Part shown: positions 15,616 to 25,572 of the stretch, in pieces
How the letters are laid out: every line of letters starts with the position of its first letter
Numbering within the stretch: position 1 is the first letter of the stretch
Source: Desulfobulbaceae bacterium
GTDB taxonomy: Bacteria > Desulfobacterota > Desulfobulbia > Desulfobulbales > Desulfocapsaceae
Assembly (NCBI GenBank): GCA_024636345.1
Contig: JAGXHG010000020.1
Span: 1-64,000 of the forward strand
Reading direction: 5' to 3'
Length of the DNA: 64,000 nt
Notes under the pieces: model-generated
What the model was told of the DNA's origin: nothing
Databases searched by the model: none
What the model saw: the letters and a program-made list of their open reading frames with translations, nothing else
Translations under genes and position numbers: made by a program

Positions 15616-16662
15616 ATGAACATAGAACAAAAAATCGGACAGCTCTTTCTCCTCGGATTCGAGGGAGACAGTATCGATGCGTCCCATCCCGTGGCAGCAG
15701 ACATTAGCCGGAGAAACCTGGGTGGCGTTATTCTCTTTGACCGCTCCCTGGCAAAAAAGCGGGACCACAATAACATCAGATCGGCAGGGCAGGTCAAGGC
15801 TCTCACCGCTACTTTACAGGGATTTGCCCAAACTCCCCTACTCATCGGAGTTGATCAGGAAGGCGGAAAAGTCCGCAGGCTCAAACCGGAGAAGGGTTTT
15901 CCGGCAACAGCAAGCGCCGCCGAGCTTGGTCAAAAAAATGACAACACCCTGACACGCATCCATGCCATGACCACTGCCGACACCCTGCAGACCATGGGTA
16001 TTAATTTTAATCTCGCCCCGGTCGTTGATGTCAACACCTTTCCAGAGAATCCGGTGATCGGCAGACTTGAGCGCAGCTTTTCGCCGTCTCCCGCGATTGT
16101 CAGCGTCCACGCCAGTGAGTGGATCAAAGCACACAGCAAACGAGGCGTTCTCAGTTGCCTGAAACATTTTCCCGGCCATGGCAGCTCCCGGTGTGACTCC
16201 CATCTAGGATTCACCGACATTACAGATACCTGGAAACCAGAAGAGCTCCAGCCTTATAAAGATCTGATTGCAAATGACCAGGCCGATGCAATCATGACCG
16301 GTCATCTTTTCCATAAAGGAATGGACCCCATCCATCCAGCCACTCTCTCACCCCGTATCATTGGCAATCTCCTGCGCCAGGAACTGCAATTTACCGGAGT
16401 TGTCATCTCGGATGACCTGCAGATGAAAGCCATAACCGACCGATATGGCCTGGAAGAAGCCGCATGTCTTGCCCTTGCGGCTGGCGTTGACCTGCTTATA
16501 ATAGGGAATAATCTTGACTATGCCCCGGATATCCTGGCACGAATCATTCCCGCTATTCTGCAAGCAATACAGACCGGGCTACTCCAGGAAAGGCAGATAG
16601 ATGAGTCCTATGCACGGGTCCAGAAGTTGAAGAAGAAAGTTCTAAAAATTCAAGAGCATTAA
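15616..16662 (+). CDS. nagZ: beta-N-acetylhexosaminidase (glycoside hydrolase family 3)
   Basis: 348 aa, the usual NagZ size. The family marks are GVDQEGGKVRRLK, NFNLAPVVDVNTFPENPVIG, the loop KHFPGHGSSRCDSHLGF that carries the catalytic Asp/His dyad, and SDDLQMKAI with the nucleophile Asp. NagZ removes GlcNAc from anhydro-muropeptides in cytoplasmic peptidoglycan recycling, which fits the large cell-wall cluster in the same window. The ribosome site is weak (AAGATCCC before ATG 15616). No signal peptide is seen. Confidence 0.9.
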   Translation: MNIEQKIGQLFLLGFEGDSIDASHPVAADISRRNLGGVILFDRSLAKKRDHNNIRSAGQVKALTATLQGFAQTPLLIGVDQEGGKVRRLKPEKGFPATASAAELGQKNDNTLTRIHAMTTADTLQTMGINFNLAPVVDVNTFPENPVIGRLERSFSPSPAIVSVHASEWIKAHSKRGVLSCLKHFPGHGSSRCDSHLGFTDITDTWKPEELQPYKDLIANDQADAIMTGHLFHKGMDPIHPATLSPRIIGNLLRQELQFTGVVISDDLQMKAITDRYGLEEAACLALAAGVDLLIIGNNLDYAPDILARIIPAILQAIQTGLLQERQIDESYARVQKLKKKVLKIQEH

Positions 16663-16721
16663 GCCGTTGAAAACGGCCGTACTATTTTACATAAAAAAAA
16701 CAGTATAAGGAGCCAGAAAAA

Positions 16722-17123
16722 ATGCCCAAACCACAAACCCACACCCCGATCATGGGCTACCTGTTATGGATCTTCGGTTTTATTGGTGCCCATCGTTTTT
16801 ATTATGGTAAACCCATCTCCGGCACCATTTACTTTTTTACCCTGGGACTTTTTCTGATCGGTTGGCTGGTGGACCTGTTTCTCATTCCATCGATGAACAG
16901 AGATGCAGATATTCGCTTCCATGACGGGGAAATTGACTACAACCTGGCCTGGGTTCTCCTAACCTTTCTGGGGCTGTTCGGCATCCATCGCCTCTATATG
17001 GGAAAATGGATCTCCGGCGTCATCTACCTGTTAACTGGAGGAATTTTCGGATTGGGATATATCTATGACTTCTGGACGCTCAATAATCAAATCAGTCTCT
17101 TAAACGGCGGCGTCCGCAGCTGA
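16722..17123 (+). CDS. tandem TM2-domain membrane protein
   Basis: 133 aa with two copies of the TM2 domain, each with two membrane segments and the GxHRFYxGK turn: FGFIGAHRFYYGKPISG (about residues 18-34) and LGLFGIHRLYMGKWISG (about 86-102). A short charged linker with NRDADIRFHDGEID separates them. TM2 proteins are inner-membrane proteins of unknown function. Start ATG has AAGGAGCC upstream. The 3' end overlaps the convergent kinase gene by 24 bases. Confidence 0.85.
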   Translation: MPKPQTHTPIMGYLLWIFGFIGAHRFYYGKPISGTIYFFTLGLFLIGWLVDLFLIPSMNRDADIRFHDGEIDYNLAWVLLTFLGLFGIHRLYMGKWISGVIYLLTGGIFGLGYIYDFWTLNNQISLLNGGVRS

Positions 17124-19124
17124 CACCCTTGGTTTTTTCCGATCAAGAGCACGACGTACAACCTGGGCCAAGGCCTGTAAAGTTACCGGTTTCAGAAAGT
17201 ATTCATCTACTCCCGCCCGCTGCAGTAACTCTTCTGTGATCTGCTCCGGATAGCCGGTATTAAGGATAAGCGGCATATCCGGCCTGTTTTTTCTGCTCTG
17301 TTCACACAGATCACATCCGGTCAGCAGGGGCATGGTAAGATCCGTAATCAACAAATCAACATCACAATTTGTCTCCATAACAAGCAACAAAGCCTCATGG
17401 GCGGATGTCGTACTTGTCACCCTGTACCCCAATCCTTTCAAGATATTTGTGACAACATCAAGTACCTGTTCTTCATCGTCAACGACAAGAATATGTTCCT
17501 TCCCGCCAACGGGCGCAGGAACAGCCAGCACACTCTCCAGAGGACCGGGTGCACAAACGTCGACAGGGAGATAAACATAAAATGTGGTTCCCACACCAAC
17601 CTCACTTTGCACCTCCACCCTGCCGCCATATCTACTGACAATTCCGTGCACCATGGCCAGTCCCATCCCTGTTCCTCGACTCTTGTCCTTAGTGGTATAA
17701 TAAGGTTCAAAGATCCTGGGCAATACTGACGCCTCAATTCCAGTTCCGGTATCCGAAACAGTTAAGACAACCCAACTCTGCCCATCCTGATCTTCTTCTC
17801 CCTTGGCAAGACACACTGTCAAAATCCCGACTCGCCCTTCCATGGCATGGAAACTATTGGTACAGAGGTTCATCAATACCTGATGTAACTGAACCGGATC
17901 AGCAAGAACCATTCCACAGTTGATATCAAGCTCCTGACGAATCTGTATGGTACTCGGCAAAGCCACCTTTATCAGACTCATTACTTCCTTGACTATGGGA
18001 TGGACATACAAGGCAGCACTCTTCTGCTCCTGGCTCCTGGAAAAAGTAAGGATCTGATCGACCAACCCCTTGGCCCTTTTGGCAGCCATCAAAATTTCTC
18101 GGACGGAACTCTCCAGTTCACGATCCTCCTGCCCACGTTGCCGCATACGAAAACGTATAATCTCCGCCTGCCCGATGATCGGAGTCAAGACGTTATTAAA
18201 ATCATGGGCAATCCCCCCAGCCAGGGAACCGATTGCCTCCATTTTCTGCGAATGAAGCACCTGCTTTTCCAGCCTTATCTTTTCTGTGACATCCCGCGAG
18301 ATAGCCACCACGCTCTTGACCTTACCAGCCACATCTTTAATGGGTGTAGCCACAAGTTCAAAATATTTCCCTTCCCCAGTGTCTGGCTCAGAGGATACTT
18401 TTTGTATTCCTGACTCAATCTGTCCACTCAACAGACTTCGACGGACAGCACAATCCACACAAGCCTCTATTTTACCCAGCAAGAGTTGATGACAACACAA
18501 ATCAACCGGATCCGCATCAACCACATTCCCCTGTTTTTTGTCCCTATTGGACCAGATAACTTTTAAATCACAATCAAGCAAGGCCACTGTCCCTGGGAAT
18601 CCGTCAAGAATGGCCTGTTTTTGTGACTCAATCTCTCCCAGATTTTCCTGGGCCTCTTTCAGTTCCGAGAGATCAGACAAGGTAACGATGAGCCCCAGGA
18701 CCCGGTCATCTCGACCATGCACCACAGCCTTGGTAAAGATAACAGAGCGTTCCTGGCCATCCCAAGCTAAAACCCGCCCTTCAAAAGTGTCCCGCCCCCC
18801 CGTGGCCAGCAACTCTGCATCCCTCAGTCGGAACTCTTCTGCCAGAGCAGGAACCAAAAAATGATACACTCCCTGACTCAGGACACTTTCACGCTCTACC
18901 CCCAGGAAATCAGCCAAGGCTCGATTAGCGCCAAAATAATTCCCTTCGGCATCATTAATGAAAACAGGCACGGGAATGGCATCAAAAAGTTCTTGTTCAA
19001 AGACAAAACAATCCTCAGGCTTTACTGTTTTGTCCCCCAACAGATCTTTAAACAGAGAACTGTATTCTGTAGACACCTTCTTGCCGACAAAAACTTTTTC
19101 ACCAAATTGCAGTTTCGTTCCCAT
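17100..19124 (-). CDS. hybrid PAS sensor histidine kinase with receiver domain
   Basis: 674 aa from the ATG at 19124, which has AGGAGG seven bases upstream; longer frames to 19196 are not needed. Order: short N-terminus, PAS (about 42-160, IPVPVFINDAEGNYFGANRA), a second PAS-like domain (about 170-280) with several Cys (CCHQLLLGKIEACVDCAVRR), HisKA with H-box GGIAHDFNNVLTPII, HATPase with GTGIEASVLPRIFEPYYTTK and GTGMGLAMVHGIV, and a C-terminal receiver with VDDEE, phospho-acceptor LLITDLTMPLL and FLKPV. No membrane segment, so cytoplasmic. Phosphate can pass from kinase to its own receiver. The redox-like cysteine cluster in PAS2 might bind a metal or sense redox; this is inference. Confidence 0.92.
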   Translation of the reverse strand: MGTKLQFGEKVFVGKKVSTEYSSLFKDLLGDKTVKPEDCFVFEQELFDAIPVPVFINDAEGNYFGANRALADFLGVERESVLSQGVYHFLVPALAEEFRLRDAELLATGGRDTFEGRVLAWDGQERSVIFTKAVVHGRDDRVLGLIVTLSDLSELKEAQENLGEIESQKQAILDGFPGTVALLDCDLKVIWSNRDKKQGNVVDADPVDLCCHQLLLGKIEACVDCAVRRSLLSGQIESGIQKVSSEPDTGEGKYFELVATPIKDVAGKVKSVVAISRDVTEKIRLEKQVLHSQKMEAIGSLAGGIAHDFNNVLTPIIGQAEIIRFRMRQRGQEDRELESSVREILMAAKRAKGLVDQILTFSRSQEQKSAALYVHPIVKEVMSLIKVALPSTIQIRQELDINCGMVLADPVQLHQVLMNLCTNSFHAMEGRVGILTVCLAKGEEDQDGQSWVVLTVSDTGTGIEASVLPRIFEPYYTTKDKSRGTGMGLAMVHGIVSRYGGRVEVQSEVGVGTTFYVYLPVDVCAPGPLESVLAVPAPVGGKEHILVVDDEEQVLDVVTNILKGLGYRVTSTTSAHEALLLVMETNCDVDLLITDLTMPLLTGCDLCEQSRKNRPDMPLILNTGYPEQITEELLQRAGVDEYFLKPVTLQALAQVVRRALDRKKPRVSAADAAV

Positions 19125-19225
19125 ACTCTCTGCCTCCTGTTCCCCTTGACTCTTACAGATCTCCTCGGTAAAGTCGGAAAAAAACAACTCAACCAAACTC
19201 AGCCACCAAGGAGCACAAACACACG

Positions 19226-19507
19226 ATGCTGATTGATATCAAAAACACAAACCACTGTGCTACAGGAAAGCCAGAGATAACCTACCCCTGCGTCTGGCTG
19301 TACAAGGTCATTGGAGAGGATGTTAGCTCTCTGACCAAGGCAATCACCACAGTATGTCCTGCTCAGCTCTCTATTACCGCCTCAAAAACTAGTTCCAGCG
19401 GTAAATATTGCAGCCTGAATGTGGAAATCGAAGTTGCCGACGAGGCCTCCCGGCTTTCCATCTACCAGAATTTGAAAAACCATCTTGCTGTCAAGATGGT
19501 GCTCTAG
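19226..19507 (+). CDS. DUF493 (YbeD-like) family protein
   Basis: 93 aa, with the compact ferredoxin-like fold expected of DUF493/YbeD: ITYPCVWLYKVIGEDV at about residues 18-33 and KYCSLNVEIEVADEASRLSI near 60-79. The family resembles regulatory ACT-like domains and has no agreed function. Start ATG has AAGGAG upstream. It is followed after nine bases by the 19517 gene in the same direction. Confidence 0.8.
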   Translation: MLIDIKNTNHCATGKPEITYPCVWLYKVIGEDVSSLTKAITTVCPAQLSITASKTSSSGKYCSLNVEIEVADEASRLSIYQNLKNHLAVKMVL

Positions 19508-19516
19508 AGCAGACAA

Positions 19517-20032
19517 ATGGATACAAAAGAATCAAACAATCCTGGGTCACGCTTGATTCCTGTCTTGCGGGAAGGAATTTGCGTGGTACAGATGGTCCTG
19601 TTTAAAGAACTGCGTTCACTGCTGACGAGCAAACACCCTGACCGAGACTCTCTCTCAGTTTCCATGCTCACCGGAGCTATCACCAACGAGCTCTTCGGCA
19701 GCCTGAACAGAGAAGAAAAATTTCAGGATTTCCGCAGAAAAAACCGGGCAGATATTGAACAAGAGCTATTCAGCCTGGCCCAGAAACTTCCATCCCTGGC
19801 CGCAGCGCTCACCGATGCCCTACGGATACAGGCTCTCTGTGACAACATGGAAGATAAAGATAGCACAAAGCTCCTCAACCATGCCGCCGAAATTGGTTTG
19901 CTGATACAAGATCGAGAGTTGCCCCTCCCTTCCATCTTTATGACCATGGTGCGCAGTCTTGGCGACACCCATCAGCTGATTATTGCTCCGACGGCGATAA
20001 GCCAGGAAGATGACCAGAGTCTGATCCAGTAA
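19517..20032 (+). CDS. conserved hypothetical protein
   Basis: 171 aa, helical and soluble, beginning MDTKESNNPGSRLIPVLREG, with FRRKNRADIEQELFSLAQKL in the middle and LPSIFMTMVRSLGDTHQLII near the end. I recognise no domain. It follows the DUF493 gene closely and the pair ends at the terminator at 20171-20216, so they form one small operon. Confidence 0.65.
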   Translation: MDTKESNNPGSRLIPVLREGICVVQMVLFKELRSLLTSKHPDRDSLSVSMLTGAITNELFGSLNREEKFQDFRRKNRADIEQELFSLAQKLPSLAAALTDALRIQALCDNMEDKDSTKLLNHAAEIGLLIQDRELPLPSIFMTMVRSLGDTHQLIIAPTAISQEDDQSLIQ

Positions 20033-20170
20033 CAAAAGATAAAAACTGACCTTGTTACAAAGGATCTGGGAGCATCTTCAAGGAAGAAAAACGAAAAAAG
20101 TTTTTTCAAAATATCTCTATGCTACGTGCGAAAAGATACGTTTACAAAAATCTTTTTGCACCAAACAATA

Positions 20171-20216
20171 AAAATGCCCCTTACGCTCCGAGAAAAGATC
20201 GTAAAGGGCATTTTTT
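20171..20216. terminator. bidirectional intrinsic terminator
   Basis: A stem pairing AAAATGCCC(C)TTACG with CGTAAAGGGCATTTT around a GA-rich loop is flanked by A's on one side and six T's on the other. It separates the convergent 19517 gene and the chemoreceptor gene. Confidence 0.75.
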
Positions 20217-20229
20217 CCTGCCTTGTCGT

Positions 20230-22410
20230 TTATTTCACACCATGCCCACGCAGAAAAGAACTATATTTTTTATCTGTACCCTGGATATGATTGACTAACC
20301 AGTTTTTGAGAAAAGTCATGAGATCCATGGAAATCATGGCATCTCCGGACTTAAATTTTTTCTGAATATCCACAACCTGGGCCACCAGTTTCCGATGGAG
20401 CTCCACATGGGCCTTCTCTTCAGGATATCCATATTGGGCAAAGAGCTTTTCTTCAACGGCAAAATGGGTGACTGTATAGTCAGCAAGCCGGTCAAGGATC
20501 GAGCCCATGGTAGCATTGCTCCTTTTCAACTTCATGGCCTTATGCAGTTCATTGATCATCCCCACCAGCTTCTTGTGCTGGTCATCAATCAACTTGATAT
20601 CCACGCTCAGATTATTACTCCAGGGCATAAGATCAGAAATGTCGGCAGAAGCGGATGACAATGCGGAGGAGGCCACCGGCCTTGACGTTGATGTTGCCAC
20701 CTTCGTCCCCGTACCACCTGTTACTACCGCAACCATTTTAAAATGGGCCACCAGATTTTTAAGAGTCTCAGCGACATTGGCCAGTTCCTGAGCGCTCCCC
20801 TCTACGTCATGACCACTCTTGGAAAGGGAACGGGAGACATTACTGACTTCGGTAATGTCTCCGGCGATCTGACCAGCCACCATGGAACTCTGGGCCACAT
20901 TTTCATTGACCTCACTGATCCCCTGAGCCGCCTGCAGGACACTTTCTGCAATCTCAGAGGTAGTGGCCGTCTGTTCTTCAACGGACTGGGCAATATCGGC
21001 CACGATCCCGTTCATCTGACTGATGACCTTGGTAATCTGCTCGATTTCACTGACCGTCTCGTTGGTTGAGCCCTGAATAGATTCAATCCTGCTTTTGATC
21101 TCTCCGGTTGCCGCCGCCGTCTGCTTGGCCAGTTCTTTAATCTCATTGGCCACTACAGCAAAGCCTTTGCCTGCCTCTCCGGCCCGGGCCGCCTCAATGG
21201 TGGCATTCAAAGCCAGCAGATTGGTCTGATCCGAGATCTCGGTAATGGCCTCTGTAACCTTGCTGATCTCAAGTGCAGCCCGTCCTAAAGCATCCACCTT
21301 TTCAGTGGAGCTTTGCGCCAGAAGCACTGCACCACGGGTAATCTCTTTGGCTTGCTCTGTTTTGGCGGCAATCTGATGAATGGTCGAACTGATCTCCTCG
21401 GCTGCGGTAGCTACAATATTGACATTAGTGGCGGCCTCCTCGCTGGCAGCAGCCACGGAGTTCATATTGGCACTCATCTCTTCGGTTGCAGCGGCCACAG
21501 AAGAAGACAACTCCGCAGAGTTGCTGGCCCCATCTGACAGATTACGAGAGGTAGAGCTAAGCTCCTGAGAGGATGAAGCAAGCACCGCTACTTCATCACC
21601 CAAACTACCAACAATCTGCCGCCACTGCTCAACCGTAGTATTCAGGGTTTTGGCCAGGGCACCAATCTCATCTTTCTGGCTCATCTCAAGCTGTCCCGTC
21701 AGATCCCCCTTGGCCATATTTTCAGCAAAGAGCACCATTTTTTTCAGACTGCCACTGATCATCCGGACAATATTAAAACCAAAAACAACACCAACAACCA
21801 ACGCCAAACCCGTCAAAGCCAGGATAATCTGAATGGCGCTACGGACGCCTTGTTTAGCCAGTTCATTCAAAATCGTCGTTTTCTTTGCCAGCTCTCCACC
21901 TATTTTCTGTAGAATCGCGGAGACCTCTACCAAGGCCTTTTGTGTTTTTTGTTCAAAGATATCCTGCATGCCGTAAACGGCCATATCCTTGCTTTCCGCC
22001 TTGGCCAGGATCTGCTGCATCTCGGCCACAGAGTCATGCAGCAAGGCATGGGGGGCCTCAAGTTCTTTCAGCTGCGGGACCAGCTCAGGATACTTTTGTT
22101 CCGCCTCCTTGCGACCTTCACCATAGAGCCATTTTCCTAAGTTACATTTATGATCATCTGTTTGCAGATCCAGGCTTGTCATAGAGGCATCCTGAAAGAA
22201 TGTCGTAATTTTGCTCATAAAACGGAGATGATCGATCTCACGATTGGCGAGTTCAGTATTCAACGCATTGACAGACAAGGCCTCGCCCATGTGAGAATTC
22301 AACTGAGACACCTTGAGCAACCCGACCCCACTAATCCCCGCCATCAGCAGTAAGACAACTCCCAAGGCCACCCCAATCTTTATTCCAATCGACCAATTTC
22401 TCCAGCTCAT
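20230..22410 (-). CDS. chemoreceptor with CZB, HAMP, MCP and C-terminal hemerythrin domains
   Basis: 726 aa. Membrane segment 1 is about residues 10-32, followed by an extracytoplasmic region that looks like a CZB zinc-binding domain ([39 protein letters not shown]), membrane segment 2 at about 193-213, HAMP to about 270, and the MCP signalling helical hairpin with tip [20 protein letters not shown]. The last ~130 residues are a bacteriohemerythrin: [52 protein letters not shown] supply the di-iron ligands. Hemerythrin binds O2, so the receptor likely steers movement in response to oxygen or redox, and possibly to zinc or oxidants through CZB. No che genes are nearby. Confidence 0.92.
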   Translation of the reverse strand: MSWRNWSIGIKIGVALGVVLLLMAGISGVGLLKVSQLNSHMGEALSVNALNTELANREIDHLRFMSKITTFFQDASMTSLDLQTDDHKCNLGKWLYGEGRKEAEQKYPELVPQLKELEAPHALLHDSVAEMQQILAKAESKDMAVYGMQDIFEQKTQKALVEVSAILQKIGGELAKKTTILNELAKQGVRSAIQIILALTGLALVVGVVFGFNIVRMISGSLKKMVLFAENMAKGDLTGQLEMSQKDEIGALAKTLNTTVEQWRQIVGSLGDEVAVLASSSQELSSTSRNLSDGASNSAELSSSVAAATEEMSANMNSVAAASEEAATNVNIVATAAEEISSTIHQIAAKTEQAKEITRGAVLLAQSSTEKVDALGRAALEISKVTEAITEISDQTNLLALNATIEAARAGEAGKGFAVVANEIKELAKQTAAATGEIKSRIESIQGSTNETVSEIEQITKVISQMNGIVADIAQSVEEQTATTSEIAESVLQAAQGISEVNENVAQSSMVAGQIAGDITEVSNVSRSLSKSGHDVEGSAQELANVAETLKNLVAHFKMVAVVTGGTGTKVATSTSRPVASSALSSASADISDLMPWSNNLSVDIKLIDDQHKKLVGMINELHKAMKLKRSNATMGSILDRLADYTVTHFAVEEKLFAQYGYPEEKAHVELHRKLVAQVVDIQKKFKSGDAMISMDLMTFLKNWLVNHIQGTDKKYSSFLRGHGVK

Positions 22411-22476
22411 CCTTCTCTCCTTTACCGCCCGTATTAATTTTTTTTAAGGCTCCATCGATTATCACCGTAACACCTT

Positions 22477-22583
22477 GTATTAGTATCTGATTTCCATGCA
22501 GGGCTTGGAAATCAGATACTAATACATAATACAAGCAGATCAGGTTTCAACCCGACGCAGGGCTTACAAAGTAAGCCCTGCGT
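22477..22583. repeat. two strong inverted repeats after the pstS-like gene
   Basis: A perfect 19-bp inverted repeat (22477-22495 with 22507-22525) encloses an 11-base loop containing GCAGGGCTT. A second perfect 13-bp repeat (22555-22567 with 22571-22583) around AAA has the same GCAGGGCTT in its arm. Neither has a clear T-tract. They could be mRNA-stabilising or terminator structures, or a small mobile palindromic element. Confidence 0.7.
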
Positions 22584-22632
22584 TCAGGCTAAAGCCCGAC
22601 CTACTATATTATGAAAGATAGTTACAAATCAA

Positions 22633-23409
22633 CTATTGAGCGATGAGTTGTTTTCCTGGCCCATTGATATAGTCGAGTACTTTTTGTACTCCTGGGGAAG
22701 GTGCACCTTTGGTGATTAAGGTGATGGGGCGTCCAAATTCAGGAATGGCAGGTGCGTTGATGGTATCATCAATCTGTGACATGGCCCCCAGGGATACTGC
22801 GCCTGAGGTGGATACCACTCTGCTCTTCAGGTCATCAGCGGTTGTTCCTTCCACAGCATCTTTACTATAGGATTGACCCATCAGAGCCTGTTTCTGGAAA
22901 ACGGTCTGGGTGCCGGGAATTTTGGTTCCCACGATGACGACCACGGGCAGGTTCGGTCCACCGACCTCAGACCAGTTTTTTGCCTTACCGGTGAAAATTG
23001 AGGCAAGCTGGTCTTTGGAAAGCGTGGTGACGGTTACGTCTTTATTGGTAAGAACTTTAATGACATCTTTGCCGATGACCTGACTCTTGTAAACGGTTGG
23101 ATCGGGGATGGCATACCCTTCTTTTGTCATCATTTTTATCCAGTCAGGGAAAGTAACTCCGCCAGATGCAGCATCAACGGTACCCGCATCCACATCTTTC
23201 AAGGCCTGCACGGGCCCACCGGAGATAATAACGAGCTTGACACCATTGGCTTGTTCCATGGGGCCTTGAATCTTTTTGAAGATATTTTCGGTTGGCGCAG
23301 CTCCGGCACCAATTTTAACCTCTTCAGCCAGAGATGTTCCCGCTACACCACCTATCAGCATTAATGCCATAACACCTTGAAGCGAATTCATGAACCATGA
23401 TTTTGACAT
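22633..23409 (-). CDS. pstS: PstS-like periplasmic substrate-binding protein
   Basis: 258 aa from the ATG at 23409, with AGGAG upstream; the longer frame to 23472 has no better site. A signal peptide (hydrophobic GVMALMLIGGVAGTSLA, cleavage before EEVKIG) precedes a PBP-like domain with PTENIFKKIQGPMEQANG, DAASGGVTFPDWIKMM and DQLASIFTGKAKNWSEVGG, which is typical of phosphate-binding-like proteins. It should capture phosphate or another oxyanion in the periplasm. No pstCAB transporter or phoU gene is adjacent, so it may instead be a stand-alone sensor or serve a distant transporter. Confidence 0.75.
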   Translation of the reverse strand: MSKSWFMNSLQGVMALMLIGGVAGTSLAEEVKIGAGAAPTENIFKKIQGPMEQANGVKLVIISGGPVQALKDVDAGTVDAASGGVTFPDWIKMMTKEGYAIPDPTVYKSQVIGKDVIKVLTNKDVTVTTLSKDQLASIFTGKAKNWSEVGGPNLPVVVIVGTKIPGTQTVFQKQALMGQSYSKDAVEGTTADDLKSRVVSTSGAVSLGAMSQIDDTINAPAIPEFGRPITLITKGAPSPGVQKVLDYINGPGKQLIAQ

Positions 23410-23634
23410 ACGTTGCACTCCTTTTTTTTTTTTGAGGTTTATTGCCCAAGGATAAAAAAACAATTCTTTCAATCCCCCGTGACAATGCTTGAAAAGCTGG
23501 AGTAGTCTTTATTGCAGAACTCTTAACACGTTATCATGACGCCGTTTTTTTTAACACTCTTATTGTATCACGACCAGGCCTGGTTTCAATATCAAGTTGC
23601 CATACGATGCATGGAAATCAGGTCAAACAGTCTA

Positions 23635-25572
23635 TCACCTATCTCTTGTCACCTGCACAACCCCCCGCACCGAGTTACAGAGAAAAACGGCATCCGCATT
23701 TTGCAGATCATCAAGTGTCAAGACCTCTTCCCGCAGGAGTACTTGTGCATTTGAAAGAAGAGATTTTCTCATAATACCTGCCAGTAAACCACAATGCAAG
23801 GACGGGGTAACGTATTCACCCTTGCGGAATAAAATAATATTGGAGATGCACCCCTCGGTCAACTCATCTCGTTCATTCAAAAAACAGTAATCCAACAGTC
23901 CATTGTCTCTGGCCCGTTGCAACTCACAGTCATACACCTCCCGCCGTGTTGTTTTATGAAAATACCAAGGTAGAGATGAGTCTGTCCGCACCGGGGAGAC
24001 CTCGATCAAGGGCAGATCAGGACAGAGCAAATCCGGATGATAAGGCAGGCAACGGGCTGCGGGCAGGGAACAGGGCAGAGAGCTGACTACAATCTCTCCA
24101 TCCTTGGCCAGGGTCAGACGGACACGCATGGGAACGTCCGCAAATAGTCGGCTTTCCCGTCTCAATCTTTCTTCAATTGATGACCGATCACAACAAAAAA
24201 GAAAATACTCAGCAGAGGCACAAAGGCGATCCAAATGGTCAGCCAGAAGCCAATAGCCAGCCCCCGTTTCCCACAGCAGGGTCTCTATGAGTTGAAAAGG
24301 TGGGGAGGAAGAGGTCAGGAACCTGCCCTTAAGCAGACACTCCTGCCACTCCTGTTCAGGGACTGAGTCAGCAACAATTCCGGAACCGATACCCATCTCG
24401 CCTTGCGTACCACGCAGTGAGACGGTACGAATCGGCACATTAAAGACCGCTTCCCCTGAGGGTGCCAGATAGCCGATAGCCCCGGTATAAACACCGCGAC
24501 GCAAGGGCTCCAGCTCCGAAATAATTTCCATGGTCCGGATTTTGGGGGCACCGGTAACAGAGCCGCAGGGGAAGAGAGCCTGAAAGAGCTGCACAAGGGG
24601 TAGGAAGGCAAGGCAATCCCGGCCGCCATCGGCGATAACCGTAGAGGTCATCTGGAGCAGAGTTTCATAACGCTCCACATCAAAAAGCGAGCTGGTGCGC
24701 ACCGGAACATCTCCCAGATCATGCATCAATCGTCCCAAATCGTTGCGCAGGAGATCAACGATCATTACGTTTTCACTGCGATTTTTCTCATCATTTCGTA
24801 AACGATTCGCCTGCTCATTATCCTCACCGGGGAAGCGTCCCCTGTGCATGGTACCTTTCATCGGCCGCACCATGATCCTATCCGCCTCTTTCCTGAAAAA
24901 AAGTTCAGGGGAGAAAGAAAGCAACGTCGACTCTCCCAGTCGCAGATAGGCTCCGTAGGCCACAGATTGATTCCGCCTGAGTATTTTATAGAGGGCCTCA
25001 GGGGTCCCCATAAAATCAAAAAACAACTTCAGGGTATAATTGACCTGATAGGTATCACCTGCCTCGATATATCGCTGAATGGCCTGGATGGCCTGGAGAT
25101 AGGCGTCCCGTTCCTGACTGGGTCGGATGTTTTTCACCTGACAGGAGATCAGAGTGTCACGCACATCCGTGTTCTGTCGATTTTCCGTCTGGTTCACAAC
25201 AGGAAAGGTGGTATTGCCTGAGCGGTGATCAAAGAAGCACGGTTCAGCAAAGACTCCGAGATCGGCCAGCAGGAGCGAGGCATCGCCTGGCCGGCAGAGC
25301 AATCCCTGCAAACTTTCTTCCAGAAGATAGCCAAATTCATAGCTGAACCAGCCAGCCACATAATGACCAGCGGCCAATGCCGACTCAATCTGGGCCAGAA
25401 ACAACCGGAAATCATCACCAATGAGACATTGCAACCGGCTAACTGGATTCAGAAAAAGGAGTGAGACCCTATTCTCAGCATCGGGTTTTACCGTATCCAG
25501 AAAAACGAACTGCTCTTTATCGGCCAGAAACATGAGCAATTCTTCCAGATTACAAGCAGAAAGAACATTCAT
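23635..25572 (-). CDS. pabB/pabC: aminodeoxychorismate synthase component I fused to aminodeoxychorismate lyase
   Basis: 645 aa from the ATG at 25572 (a GTG lies 9 bases upstream). Residues 1-420 are a chorismate-binding PabB with VNYTLKLFFDF, PMKGTMHRG whose Lys is typical of PabB rather than TrpE, MIVDLLRNDLGRL and FPCGSVTGAPKIRTMEIISE. The last ~200 residues are a class-IV PLP enzyme with HKTTRREVYD (likely PLP Lys), LTEGCISNIILFRKGEYVTP and GLLAGIMRKSLL. Together they turn chorismate plus ammonia into 4-aminobenzoate for folate. The glutaminase PabA is not in this window. The fusion is known in several bacteria. Confidence 0.9.
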   Translation of the reverse strand: MNVLSACNLEELLMFLADKEQFVFLDTVKPDAENRVSLLFLNPVSRLQCLIGDDFRLFLAQIESALAAGHYVAGWFSYEFGYLLEESLQGLLCRPGDASLLLADLGVFAEPCFFDHRSGNTTFPVVNQTENRQNTDVRDTLISCQVKNIRPSQERDAYLQAIQAIQRYIEAGDTYQVNYTLKLFFDFMGTPEALYKILRRNQSVAYGAYLRLGESTLLSFSPELFFRKEADRIMVRPMKGTMHRGRFPGEDNEQANRLRNDEKNRSENVMIVDLLRNDLGRLMHDLGDVPVRTSSLFDVERYETLLQMTSTVIADGGRDCLAFLPLVQLFQALFPCGSVTGAPKIRTMEIISELEPLRRGVYTGAIGYLAPSGEAVFNVPIRTVSLRGTQGEMGIGSGIVADSVPEQEWQECLLKGRFLTSSSPPFQLIETLLWETGAGYWLLADHLDRLCASAEYFLFCCDRSSIEERLRRESRLFADVPMRVRLTLAKDGEIVVSSLPCSLPAARCLPYHPDLLCPDLPLIEVSPVRTDSSLPWYFHKTTRREVYDCELQRARDNGLLDYCFLNERDELTEGCISNIILFRKGEYVTPSLHCGLLAGIMRKSLLSNAQVLLREEVLTLDDLQNADAVFLCNSVRGVVQVTRDR

